Shown: positions 1 through 6,635, counted from the stretch's first letter. The stretch: DNA of 6,954 nt from JAAYLU01 sp964458805 (GCA_964458805.1 CAYWKH010000112.1:1-6954), one strand, 5' to 3'. The notes: a model not told the origin generated them from the sequence alone. Program-made: numbers and translations.

Positions 1-225
1 CCCGGTCCCCGAGACAAGGGCATATGGGATGACGAAAGCCAGCACTATGACTATAAAGACAACTCCTCCCATCGACGGGGTCGAGGATTTTGTCAGCACG
101 TGGCTCTGAAGCCCATAGCTCTTTTGGACCTGGACCACTCTCCACTCGTTGAGCTTGGCTATCCAGTGCCTTGAGAGCCAAATCTGCGTTGCGAACAGGA
201 AGAGCCATATGCACCCCTGTCTCAT
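1..225 (-). CDS. mraY: Phospho-N-acetylmuramoyl-pentapeptide-transferase, N-terminal part (cut by window edge)
   Basis: The first 75 codons of MraY are visible; the gene continues beyond the left edge. MraY is the integral membrane enzyme that transfers phospho-MurNAc-pentapeptide from UDP to undecaprenyl phosphate, making lipid I on the cytoplasmic face of the membrane. Recognition rests on the segment at residues 37-54, Y-G-x-x-S-H followed by S-T-P-S-M-G-G, which matches the family's G-P-x-S-H...G-T-P-T-M-G-G signature, and on hydrophobic stretches at about 5-17 and 55-72 (first two membrane segments). The ATG at 225 overlaps the murF stop in an ATGA and has GGAGG 10 bases upstream. The signature is reached at about residue 49, slightly earlier than in Bacillus-type MraY, so this start gives a short first helix. 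Several usual residues differ (Val-Gln where G-Q is common, Leu for Pro before S-H). Identity is confident from signature and context. Confidence 0.9.
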   Translation of the reverse strand, partial: MRQGCIWLFLFATQIWLSRHWIAKLNEWRVVQVQKSYGLQSHVLTKSSTPSMGGVVFIVIVLAFVIPYALVSGTG

Positions 226-1604
226 AGCGAGCCATCCTCCGTCAACGCATCGACCAGGAGATCGAGCCTGTTGCCGTGAGACCCCTTGACGACCAGAAGG
301 TCCCCATCCCCGAGGACTCGTCGAATCTCGCAGGCGAAAGCGTCAGGGCCGTCGAAGAACTCGACTCCAGCGCACCCCGTCTCGTCGCTGAAGGCCTCGC
401 GCCACAAGCCGCCGGTGAGACAAACCCTGGTGAACTGGTTCAGCAGGGGGAGCAGCGCCTTGTGGTACTCCAGGCCCCCCACTCCCAACTCCCGCATCTC
501 CCCGAGCACCGCAATTCTCCTTCGGACCGGGATCATAAGGGCCTCGGACAGGCAGGCCCGCATGGAGGCGGGATTGGCGTTGTAGGAGTCATCCAGCAGG
601 ACAGCGCCGGACGGGAGCTTGATGAACTTGCCTCTGCCTCTGGGCGCCTGCATTGAAAGGATCTTGGAGATGGCGCAGTCTGCCTCGCCGCCCAGCAACA
701 CAGTCGTGGCCAAGCCAAAGGCGGCGGCGAGCGCGGAGTGGCGCCCGAAAAGCGAGGAGACGACGCGGTGGGATTTCTCCTCGTGAAGAAGGTCGAAGCG
801 CAGCCTCGGTGCTCCATCCACGAGCTCGAAAAGCACGTCCCTGATGGTGAAGTTGTTCTTGGTGAATCCCACGCCGAGAGCTTGAATTCGGGAGGGGATG
901 GATGAGCACCGCGATGCAAGCACGGGATTGTCCCCGAAGTACAATAGTTTTTTGAGCCTCTGCGATCCTGTTATCTCGAATTTCGCCTCCAACACTCCCT
1001 CCACGGATCCCAGCCCTTCGAGATGCGCCGGGGCGATTTCCGTTATCACCGACAGTGTCGGCGGGAAGAATCTTACGGTGTTGGCTATCTCTCCGGGGTG
1101 GTTTGTTCCCATCTCCAGGATAAGGACCTCCGCATCTCCCGGCATCGCCAGGATCGACAGGGAACACCCGATAAGAGTGTTGTAGCTGTTCTCGGCGGAG
1201 TGAACTTCGAACGACGGGGCCAGGCAGGCCCGGATCACCTCGCGCGTAGTCGTCTTGCCCACGCTGCCTGTAACTGCCACAACCTCGAGAGCATCCCCGA
1301 AGGACTCCAGGTATCGCCTGGCCATCTCGGGAATCGCCGTAAAACAGTCGCTGACGACTATCGACGCGACCCGGGCAGGGACGTTTTTCCGGTTCTCGCA
1401 GACGATCAGGGTGGCCCCGCGTGAAACCGCGTCACCTATGAAGTCGTGTCCGTCGGACTGCTCGCCGCGAAATGCGACGAAGGCATCCCCGGCCCCTACC
1501 AGCCTGCTGTCCGCGTAGAAGTGTACGGGCAGAGGTCCGTCAGGTCCGTTGATCTCGGCGCCAACCAAAGACGCGAGGCAGGAGATGCTTGTACCTGGCC
1601 TCAT
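222..1604 (-). CDS. murF: UDP-N-acetylmuramoyl-tripeptide--D-alanyl-D-alanine ligase MurF
   Basis: MurF is a cytoplasmic ATP-dependent ligase that adds D-Ala-D-Ala to UDP-MurNAc-tripeptide, completing the pentapeptide precursor. The 460 residues match the usual family length. The three Mur-ligase domains can be followed. The N-terminal UDP-binding part carries A-D-S-R...G-D-A-F-V-A at 31-45. The central ATPase domain has the P-loop G-S-V-G-K-T-T at 113-119, E-N-S-Y-N-T at 138-143, E-M-G at 164-166 and the presumed carbamylated lysine K208 in E-A-K-F-E-I. The C-terminal domain has D-D-S-Y-N-A-N-P at 338-345 and L-G-E-M-R-E-L-G at 367-374. DDSYNANP separates it from MurE, MurC and MurD. The ATG at 1604 overlaps the murE stop by 4 bp and has a GAGGTG site about 10 bases upstream, suggesting coupled translation. 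The usual late K-G-S-R motif reads K-G-S-H (440-443). Confidence 0.97.
   Translation of the reverse strand: MRPGTSISCLASLVGAEINGPDGPLPVHFYADSRLVGAGDAFVAFRGEQSDGHDFIGDAVSRGATLIVCENRKNVPARVASIVVSDCFTAIPEMARRYLESFGDALEVVAVTGSVGKTTTREVIRACLAPSFEVHSAENSYNTLIGCSLSILAMPGDAEVLILEMGTNHPGEIANTVRFFPPTLSVITEIAPAHLEGLGSVEGVLEAKFEITGSQRLKKLLYFGDNPVLASRCSSIPSRIQALGVGFTKNNFTIRDVLFELVDGAPRLRFDLLHEEKSHRVVSSLFGRHSALAAAFGLATTVLLGGEADCAISKILSMQAPRGRGKFIKLPSGAVLLDDSYNANPASMRACLSEALMIPVRRRIAVLGEMRELGVGGLEYHKALLPLLNQFTRVCLTGGLWREAFSDETGCAGVEFFDGPDAFACEIRRVLGDGDLLVVKGSHGNRLDLLVDALTEDGSL
236..240 (-). promoter_or_regulatory. mraY ribosome binding site inside murF
   Basis: GGAGG on the minus strand, near the end of murF, lies 10 bases before the mraY ATG at 225. 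An ATG directly after it (233-235) is in a different frame that does not give MraY sequence. Confidence 0.6.
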
Positions 1605-3118
1605 AGCACGCGCACACCTCTTTCAATGCCCCAGCTCCTTACGGCGTTGTAATCGGAGTAATCAATCGACAAGGATCCGATGCGGAGAGTTTTTTCAGGG
1701 CCCTTCCCCGAGATGACGACGACATCACCGCTTTCGGCCGAGTCCATTGCCGAGTAGACCGCGGCCTTCCTGTCGAGGATGGTCCTCAGCTGGACGTCTC
1801 TCCCCGACGACTTTACCCCCTCCACGATCTGGGCGGCTATCTGCTCCGGAGGTTCATTCCGCGGATTGTCCATCGTGACAATGATTGAATCGGAGAGGGT
1901 GGCGGCGAAGCGACCGAGTGAAAACCGGTTCGGCTGGAAGCGCTCCCCTCCATGCCCGAAGACCGAGATCACTCGTCCCCTGCACAGGCGACGGAGCTCG
2001 GTGAGAACGTTTTTCAGGGCAGCCGGAGTATGGGCGAAGTCGATGACGCACTTTACCCCGTTCTCAAAAGACATCCTCTCCATCCTGCCAGGCACCTGGA
2101 TCATGGATTTCAGCGAGAGGATCGCGTTTCTCGCATCGTGACAAAATGGAAGGATCGCGGACAGGGCGCCCAGTGCGTTGTACACGTTGAACACACCCGG
2201 CAGAGGCAGGAATGTGTGCACCGGCTCCGGCAACCCTGCGAGGGAAACCGAGAAATCCGTCCCTTCAAGGGAACAATCGATTTCTCCCGCCCTCAGTTGG
2301 GCATCGGAATCGTGATCTATTCCGTAAGCTAGCAGGTTCCGGGAAAACCTGCCCATAAGCAGGCGGCCGTACGAGTCGTCGCAGTTCACTCCTCCGGTCC
2401 AATTTCGTTTCATGCAACCGGAGAAGAGGGTGCTCTTCGTCTCGAAGTACTCCTCCAGGGTTCCGTGGTAATCAAGATGCTCCTCGCTGAGGTTCGTGAA
2501 CACCGCGGAGTCGAACGAACACCCCTCCATCCTGCCAAGAGCCAGTCCGTGGGAAGATGTCTCCATCACACAAGCGCCGCAGCCGTTCTTAACCATTCGG
2601 CCCAGCATGCGCTGAACGTGGCAGCTCTCCGGCGTAGTCCTCTCGGCGTCGACCTCGTTGACCCCGTCGTCGTAGACGATCGTCCCCAGCAGGCCGACGC
2701 TAAGATCCATCGATTGAAGGAGGTGGCGGATTATCCAGGTTGTGGTGCTCTTCCCATTCGTACCTGTGACACCTACCATCTTCAGTTTCTGAGAGGGTTC
2801 TCCATGAATAATGGACGCCAGGCGTCCCATGTCCCGCCTTACGTGCGTCGAGACAATTTGCGGCGCATCGACCGGAAGGAGGCGCTCTACCAGGAGCGCG
2901 ACCGCCCCCTTGGCGAGAGCTTCTTCCGCGAACGTGTGCCCGTCGGTGTGTTCACCACGCACACAGCAAAAGAGACAACCCGGACTCGCTTCCGCGCTAT
3001 CGCAGGCAGCATCATCCAATACCGTCTCCGGATCGGGCAAGGAATTGCCGTAACGTAGCGGCAGATTAACTCCGTAGCGACTGGCGTATTCAGCCGGCAG
3101 TTCTGAAAGTAACACCAC
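1601..3118 (-). CDS. murE: UDP-N-acetylmuramoyl-L-alanyl-D-glutamate--2,6-diaminopimelate ligase MurE
   Basis: MurE adds the third amino acid to UDP-MurNAc-L-Ala-D-Glu in the cytoplasm. The 505 residues show the P-loop G-T-N-G-K-S-T (119-125), M-E-T-S-S-H-G-L (185-192), F-T-N-L-S-x-x-H-L-D-Y-H-G (207-219), the presumed carbamylated K228 in E-T-K-S, F-A-H-T-P (361-365) and D-N-P-R (417-420). DNPR is the known signature for meso-diaminopimelate; L-lysine enzymes differ here. The Gly and Glu that contact meso-DAP in E. coli are kept in G-K-G-P-E (471-475), although the usual His is Pro. The uridine-binding D-S-R is D-S-A (40-42), and the K-R-P stretch after G-G-x-R is replaced. The start is one of two adjacent GTG codons (3118, 3115). 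The first is preferred because GGAGG lies 9 bases upstream, inside the end of ftsI, with which the gene overlaps by 29 bp. Confidence 0.96.
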   Translation of the reverse strand: MVLLSELPAEYASRYGVNLPLRYGNSLPDPETVLDDAACDSAEASPGCLFCCVRGEHTDGHTFAEEALAKGAVALLVERLLPVDAPQIVSTHVRRDMGRLASIIHGEPSQKLKMVGVTGTNGKSTTTWIIRHLLQSMDLSVGLLGTIVYDDGVNEVDAERTTPESCHVQRMLGRMVKNGCGACVMETSSHGLALGRMEGCSFDSAVFTNLSEEHLDYHGTLEEYFETKSTLFSGCMKRNWTGGVNCDDSYGRLLMGRFSRNLLAYGIDHDSDAQLRAGEIDCSLEGTDFSVSLAGLPEPVHTFLPLPGVFNVYNALGALSAILPFCHDARNAILSLKSMIQVPGRMERMSFENGVKCVIDFAHTPAALKNVLTELRRLCRGRVISVFGHGGERFQPNRFSLGRFAATLSDSIIVTMDNPRNEPPEQIAAQIVEGVKSSGRDVQLRTILDRKAAVYSAMDSAESGDVVVISGKGPEKTLRIGSLSIDYSDYNAVRSWGIERGVRVL

Positions 3119-4805
3119 GGTACCTTTCCTCCGCTTCGAGCAGCCGCGTACACCCGATCTGCATCATGTCCTCGAGGATACTCCTGAATATTGGCGCGGC
3201 CACCTCTCCACCGTAGTACTTCCCTTTCGTGGGCTCCCCTATGGCCACGAAGAGGACATAGCGAGGATCCTCCGAGGGCCAGAAACCGGTAAACGAGGCG
3301 ACCCACTTGCCCTTCATATACTTCCCTTTTTCCGCAATCTGCGCCGTGCCGGTCTTCGCGGCGATCGAAACCCCGGGGACAGCGGCAGCCTGGCCGGTCC
3401 CCTTCAAAACCGTGTCGATCATGGCTTTTTTTAGCCACGCCGCAACTTGCGGAGACAGAACATCTCGAACCAGCTCTCCTGATTCATTGTATACCAGGTT
3501 TCCCGAAGAATCCAGGACCTGTGAGACTATATATGGACGGAACAGGTGGCCGCCGTTCGCGATCGCCGCTATTGCGGCAGCCACGTGGATGGGCGTCACG
3601 GCCAACCCCTGGCCGATGGCGATGTTCGACGGAGTAACGCCCCTCCACTGCTCCGGGGATGATAACAGGCCATCCTCCGCCCCGGGCAGCTCGACGCCGG
3701 TGGATTTGCCAAAACCCCATTCTCTCAACGAGTGGTACATATCGTACGCCCTGACGCGCATACCAATCTGTGCCATCCCCGTGTTGGAGGACTTGGCGAG
3801 GATATCTGACAGCGGAAGAATTCCGAAGCCACTGTTGCCGGCCTCGGTAACATGACCGTCGGCGATTTTTATCCTGTAGGGGCAGTTGAAAGACTCGTTT
3901 GGCCTGACCGCGCCGCGCTCAAGCGAAATCCCAAGCACAATCGGCTTGAATGTGGATCCGGGCTCGTAAGTCCGACCGATGCTGTTGTTCATCAAGTTGG
4001 CCGGGTCCTTGAGAGCGGCCCTCACGTTGGGGTCGAACGTAGGCCAGCTCGCCATCGAGAGGACCGCACCCGTGCGAGGATCCATGCAGATGACACTGCC
4101 CCATCGGGCGCCATGCGCCCGTACCCCCTCCTCCAGTCGTTTTTCGATAATAAACTGGATTCGCGAGTCTATCGTGAGAGTGACACTTCCCACCTTTGCC
4201 GCGGGTTCCACTGGTTCGTTGTCCACTCGAGTGACATCGAACATACGCCCGGAAGACTCTTTTGCCAGGACCCTGACGCTTGGAGGAGAAAACAACTCCC
4301 TGTCCCACATCAGCTCCACGCCGGAGAGCCCTCTGTCGTCAATATCGCAGAACCCAAGCACATGAGCCAGGAGTGAACCTCCTGGATAGAGCCTCTTCTT
4401 TTCCTCCACCTCGAAAAGCCCGTCCAGGCCCAACGCTCGTATCTTGCCGGCAGTATCTTCGTCGACTTTGCGAATAACCCAAGCAAAACGGCCGGAAAGC
4501 TGCTTGGAGAGTGTTTGAACAGTGTTTCCAGGGAGGATGCCGTTGAGGCGATGAGCATCTTTGGGGTCCCAAAAGGCCGGATCGATAAAAAAACTGGAGG
4601 ATGGCACGGAGACCGCCAAAGCGTTGCCGCTTCTGTCGTAGATCAACCCCCTGTTGGTGCTGACGGGGATGCGGCTCCAGTACTGACGGCGAGATTGGCT
4701 CTCCACCCTTGCGTCGGGGAAGAGCTGCAGCGCAACAAGCCTCCATATTACAATCCCAAATAAAATAAAGATAAGGAACCATGGAGAAAAAAAAGGCCGT
4801 TTCAC
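3090..4805 (-). CDS. ftsI: Division-specific class B penicillin-binding protein (FtsI/PBP3 type transpeptidase)
   Basis: This is a monofunctional DD-transpeptidase that cross-links septal peptidoglycan, anchored in the cytoplasmic membrane with its catalytic domain outside. From the GTG at 4805 it has 571 residues: a short basic N-terminus, one membrane segment (about 7-29), the R-G-x-I-Y-D-R motif of the pedestal domain (52-58), and a transpeptidase domain with S-T-F-K (284-287, catalytic Ser284), S-S-N (339-341) and K-T-G-T (484-487). No PASTA domain follows. The frame also opens at a TTG at 4820, giving five more residues, but that TTG lies within the Shine-Dalgarno stretch itself and has no site of its own. 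GGAGGG sits 7 bases before the GTG, so I chose GTG. It lies between an FtsL-like gene and murE, the standard place for ftsI, and ends 29 bp inside murE. A SpoVD-like role is less likely without PASTA. Confidence 0.96.
   Translation of the reverse strand: MKRPFFSPWFLIFILFGIVIWRLVALQLFPDARVESQSRRQYWSRIPVSTNRGLIYDRSGNALAVSVPSSSFFIDPAFWDPKDAHRLNGILPGNTVQTLSKQLSGRFAWVIRKVDEDTAGKIRALGLDGLFEVEEKKRLYPGGSLLAHVLGFCDIDDRGLSGVELMWDRELFSPPSVRVLAKESSGRMFDVTRVDNEPVEPAAKVGSVTLTIDSRIQFIIEKRLEEGVRAHGARWGSVICMDPRTGAVLSMASWPTFDPNVRAALKDPANLMNNSIGRTYEPGSTFKPIVLGISLERGAVRPNESFNCPYRIKIADGHVTEAGNSGFGILPLSDILAKSSNTGMAQIGMRVRAYDMYHSLREWGFGKSTGVELPGAEDGLLSSPEQWRGVTPSNIAIGQGLAVTPIHVAAAIAAIANGGHLFRPYIVSQVLDSSGNLVYNESGELVRDVLSPQVAAWLKKAMIDTVLKGTGQAAAVPGVSIAAKTGTAQIAEKGKYMKGKWVASFTGFWPSEDPRYVLFVAIGEPTKGKYYGGEVAAPIFRSILEDMMQIGCTRLLEAEERYRGVTFRTAG
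3128..3132 (-). promoter_or_regulatory. murE ribosome binding site inside ftsI
   Basis: GGAGG on the minus strand lies 9 bases before the first of two tandem GTG codons (3118) and 12 bases before the second. It is within the ftsI coding end and supports re-initiation across the 29-bp overlap. Confidence 0.7.
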
Positions 4806-4812
4806 AGTTTTT

Positions 4813-4818
4813 CCCTCC
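4813..4818 (-). promoter_or_regulatory. ftsI ribosome binding site (decides GTG start)
   Basis: GGAGGG on the minus strand lies 7 bases before the GTG at 4805. The alternative TTG (4818-4820) overlaps the first G of this site and so cannot use it. Confidence 0.8.
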
Positions 4819-4836
4819 AATCACGCTGAAAGTGGA

Positions 4837-5256
4837 CTACTCTCCCGCCATAGCCTTCTCAAGAAAGAAGTAAAACCATCCCCTGTTCTCAGAGGCCAGG
4901 GATACTGGGAGGGTCGCGTCTTGTGCGGCGTTGGCATAAGTACCCTCCTCTATCTTGAGAACCCGCACATTGGAAGCATGAGCCATTCCAAGATCCCTGA
5001 TGGAGGAGCCATAAACCCGGGAAGGTGATACTAAAGTGGACAGCTCATGCTTCAGCACAATGCTGCGATTGCTGTATGACTCGATCTGCTTGTTTACGGA
5101 GTTTAGTCTGCACTCAAGCCTGAAGGAATATAAGCGAAGAACCCCGAGACCCATAAAAAGAGCAAAGACGAACAGAGTTATTATTATAATATAAGGACAC
5201 ACTCTCCGAAATGAATAAACGACCCCGTTCCCGGTCATTCCCTCTGGATAATGCAC
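4837..5256 (-). CDS. ftsL: FtsL-like septum protein (single-pass, coiled coil)
   Basis: This 139-residue bitopic protein lies exactly where ftsL sits in dcw clusters, between rsmH and ftsI. FtsL pairs with FtsB/DivIC and helps activate the FtsWI septal synthase. Visible features are a short cytoplasmic tail with R-R, one strongly hydrophobic segment (about 21-41) and a heptad-like helical stretch (about 44-75, containing L-N-S-V-N-K-Q-I). Then comes S-P-S-R-V-Y-G-S-S-I-R-D-L-G-M (77-91) followed by V-R-V-L-K-I, which resembles the conserved end of FtsL, where a helix ends in LGM and a short strand follows. About 35 further residues are not obviously FtsL-like. The GTG start at 5256 has a perfect AGGAGGT 9 bases upstream; a Met at codon 7 has no properly spaced site. 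FtsL sequences are poorly conserved, so the call rests on architecture, the LGM segment and position. Confidence 0.8.
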   Translation of the reverse strand: MHYPEGMTGNGVVYSFRRVCPYIIIITLFVFALFMGLGVLRLYSFRLECRLNSVNKQIESYSNRSIVLKHELSTLVSPSRVYGSSIRDLGMAHASNVRVLKIEEGTYANAAQDATLPVSLASENRGWFYFFLEKAMAGE

Positions 5257-5265
5257 CTCGACCGC

Positions 5266-5272
5266 ACCTCCT
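5266..5272 (-). promoter_or_regulatory. ftsL ribosome binding site (perfect AGGAGGT)
   Basis: A full 7-base Shine-Dalgarno match lies in the 24-bp gap after rsmH, 9 bases before the GTG at 5256. It decides for GTG over the internal ATG six codons later. Confidence 0.8.
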
Positions 5273-5280
5273 CTCTCGCT

Positions 5281-6168
5281 TTATGGATTGAACCTGAAAA
5301 CCCGCAGCTTGGCGCTTCTTGATTTACGGTTTGACTCCACCTCGTCTGAAGAGGGTCTTATCAAGCGTTTGGATAGTATCTCTCCCCTGCCCTGCTCCTT
5401 CCACAGACGAAAAACGGTCTTTACGATGCGGTCCTCCAGAGAATGGTAGCTGACTACGAACAGCAACGCTCCTGGAACCGCAAGTGACGGAATAGCTTGA
5501 AGCCCCTCCTGCAGGGCGCAGAGCTCCTCATTGACGGCAATTCGTAAAGCCTGGAACACCCTGCGCGCCGGATGCCCGCCCATCTTTCTCTGAACGGGGG
5601 CCGGCAGTGCGGCTCTGATGACAGCTACAAGGGTCTCGGTGCGGAGTATGGGTCCGACCGCCTCCCTGTGGCGGACAATGGCCTTGGCCAGACGCCTGGA
5701 GTGGCGTTCCTCGCCGTATTTCCAGAAAATATCGGCTATTTCGCCCTCAGTACCGCTGTTTACGATATCAGCCGCGGAGCTGTTCGAGCCGAGGTCCATC
5801 CTCATGTCGAGCGGTCCGTCCGACTGGAAAGAAAAGCCTCTGGCATCATCCGTAAGTTGGAGGTTCGAGACCCCAAGGTCGAAAAAAAACGCACCGAACG
5901 GGGCTCTGGTCGTTACCTCCTCGGGGAGAGACCTGAAATTCGCCTTGACGCAATCAAACCGGTCCCCAAAGCACTGGAGCCTGTCTCTCGCAAAGGCCAA
6001 TGCATGTTCGTCCTGATCTATCCCGATGAGTCGGGCATCGGACGATGACAGAATCGCCTCTGCGTATCCCCCGAGGCCCAGGGTGCAATCCAGGACATAC
6101 CCGGGAGCGGGATAAGCCCGATAAATGCCTAGAATCTCCCCGATGAGGACCGGGACATGCTCGATCAA
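5281..6168 (-). CDS. rsmH: 16S rRNA (cytosine(1402)-N(4))-methyltransferase RsmH (MraW)
   Basis: RsmH uses S-adenosylmethionine to methylate N4 of C1402 in 16S rRNA at the ribosomal P site. From the TTG at 6168 it has 295 residues, near family length. Motifs in order: H-V-P-V-L (4-8); the AdoMet loop D-C-T-L-G-L-G-G-Y (27-35); G-I-D-Q-D-E (49-54); D-L-G-V-S-N-L-Q-L (97-105); R-G-F-S-F...D-G-P-L-D-M-R-M-D (110-125); G-E-E-R-H-S-R-R-L-A-K-A-I (152-164); R-R-V-F-Q-A-L-R-I-A-V-N-E-E-L (202-216); S-Y-H-S-L-E-D-R (240-247); and R-S-A-K-L-R (284-289). The frame stays open upstream to 6249, but homologues begin just before H-V-P-V-L. TTG fits that position, overlaps the mraZ stop in a TTGA, and has GAGGGGG 10 bases upstream. 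Non-consensus points are Tyr35 where GGH is usual and SYHSLEDR instead of SFHSLEDR. Confidence 0.96.
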   Translation of the reverse strand: MIEHVPVLIGEILGIYRAYPAPGYVLDCTLGLGGYAEAILSSSDARLIGIDQDEHALAFARDRLQCFGDRFDCVKANFRSLPEEVTTRAPFGAFFFDLGVSNLQLTDDARGFSFQSDGPLDMRMDLGSNSSAADIVNSGTEGEIADIFWKYGEERHSRRLAKAIVRHREAVGPILRTETLVAVIRAALPAPVQRKMGGHPARRVFQALRIAVNEELCALQEGLQAIPSLAVPGALLFVVSYHSLEDRIVKTVFRLWKEQGRGEILSKRLIRPSSDEVESNRKSRSAKLRVFRFNP

Positions 6169-6590
6169 AACCCCTCTACCCCCTCGGCTATATCCGGCAG
6201 ATCGTCCAGTACCAAGCGTCGGTATTCGCTCCACCTGGTTTTGTCCCACATCTCGATATGATCGTTTACTCCTACGAATATCACTTCTTGCGTGAATTCA
6301 GCGTATTCGCGAAGAACCGGAGGCACAAGGAGACGTCCGGCGGAATCCAGGGCAATCTCATGAGCGCTGGAGAGCATAAGACGAAGAAATCCCCTGCTTT
6401 TACTTTTGGAGAAGGAGAGTTCCTGCAGCCTTTCCATAACCCTCTCCCACTCTTTCGAGGAGTAGAGGGAGACGCATTTGTCAATCCCAATGGTGGCGAA
6501 GACGCTCTCTCCGAGCTCTTCCCTGAATTTGGACGGCAGAACGATTCGAGACTTGCTGTCTATCTTGTGCTCGTACGTTCCCATTAACAT
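6165..6590 (-). CDS. mraZ: Transcriptional regulator MraZ
   Basis: MraZ is a DNA-binding protein with two AbrB-like (SpoVT/AbrB fold) half-domains that forms rings and represses its own dcw operon. The 141 residues contain both signature repeats: G-T-Y-E-H-K-I-D-S-K-S-R-I-V-L-P (4-19) and A-L-D-S-A-G-R-L-L-V-P-P (80-91), matching the D-x-K-G-R-(I/L)-x-(I/V)-P pattern twice. In the first copy the usual Gly is Ser14. The open frame extends upstream to 6713, but the extra 41 codons have no homology to the family and cross the operator repeats. The ATG at 6590 gives the normal N-terminus (M-L-M-G-T-Y) and has a G-rich site 7 bases upstream; the ATG two codons later is the alternative. It is the first gene of the operon, and its stop overlaps the rsmH start. 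Confidence 0.96.
   Translation of the reverse strand: MLMGTYEHKIDSKSRIVLPSKFREELGESVFATIGIDKCVSLYSSKEWERVMERLQELSFSKSKSRGFLRLMLSSAHEIALDSAGRLLVPPVLREYAEFTQEVIFVGVNDHIEMWDKTRWSEYRRLVLDDLPDIAEGVEGF
6179..6185 (-). promoter_or_regulatory. rsmH ribosome binding site
   Basis: GAGGGGG on the minus strand, inside the end of mraZ, lies 10 bases before the TTG at 6168 and supports that unusual start. A second GAGGGG (6171-6176) is only 2 bases from the TTG, too close to serve it well. Confidence 0.55.
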
Positions 6591-6597
6591 GATCGTG

Positions 6598-6603
6598 CCC
6601 CCC
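6598..6603 (-). promoter_or_regulatory. mraZ ribosome binding site (G-run)
   Basis: A run of six G on the minus strand lies 7 bases before the ATG at 6590. It supports that start over the much longer upstream frame. It is not a canonical GGAGG, and it is shared with the last operator box, so protein binding to the DNA and ribosome loading on the RNA depend on the same bases. Confidence 0.55.
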
Positions 6604-6635
6604 ACTTTCAGACACTTTCTCCCACGTAGACCCAC
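6601..6635 (-). promoter_or_regulatory. Putative MraZ operator: four GTGGG-type boxes at exact 10-bp spacing
   Basis: On the minus strand, boxes begin every 10 bases: GTGGG (6631-6635), GTGGG (6621-6625), GTGTC (6611-6615, degenerate) and GTGGG (6601-6605), separated by 5-base spacers. Known MraZ binding sites upstream of mraZ genes are direct GTGG/TGGG-type repeats with about one helical turn between them, so this matches well in motif, spacing, orientation and place. The last box ends 10 bases from the mraZ ATG, and its G-run doubles as the apparent Shine-Dalgarno site. Autoregulation by MraZ is inferred from the family. Confidence 0.8.

Noticed and set aside
2465..3058. Plus-strand open frame of 197 codons opposite murE
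   Set aside because: It lies wholly antisense to a well-supported murE, has no recognisable motif and no good ribosome binding site; such frames are common opposite G+C-rich genes.
3307..3855. Plus-strand open frame of 182 codons opposite ftsI
   Set aside because: Covers the KTGT- and SxN-coding part of ftsI on the other strand, with no independent support.
4740..4800. Locally A+T-rich stretch that might be a foreign insertion or promoter
   Set aside because: It encodes the ftsI membrane segment; Phe, Ile and Leu codons explain the composition.
5572..6048. Plus-strand open frame of 158 codons opposite rsmH
   Set aside because: Antisense to conserved RsmH motifs; composition reflects the opposite strand's codons and no domain is visible.
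6169..6249. Longer N-terminus for RsmH overlapping mraZ
   Set aside because: The 27 extra codons are not family-like; the TTG at 6168 gives the usual N-terminus and has a spaced SD site.
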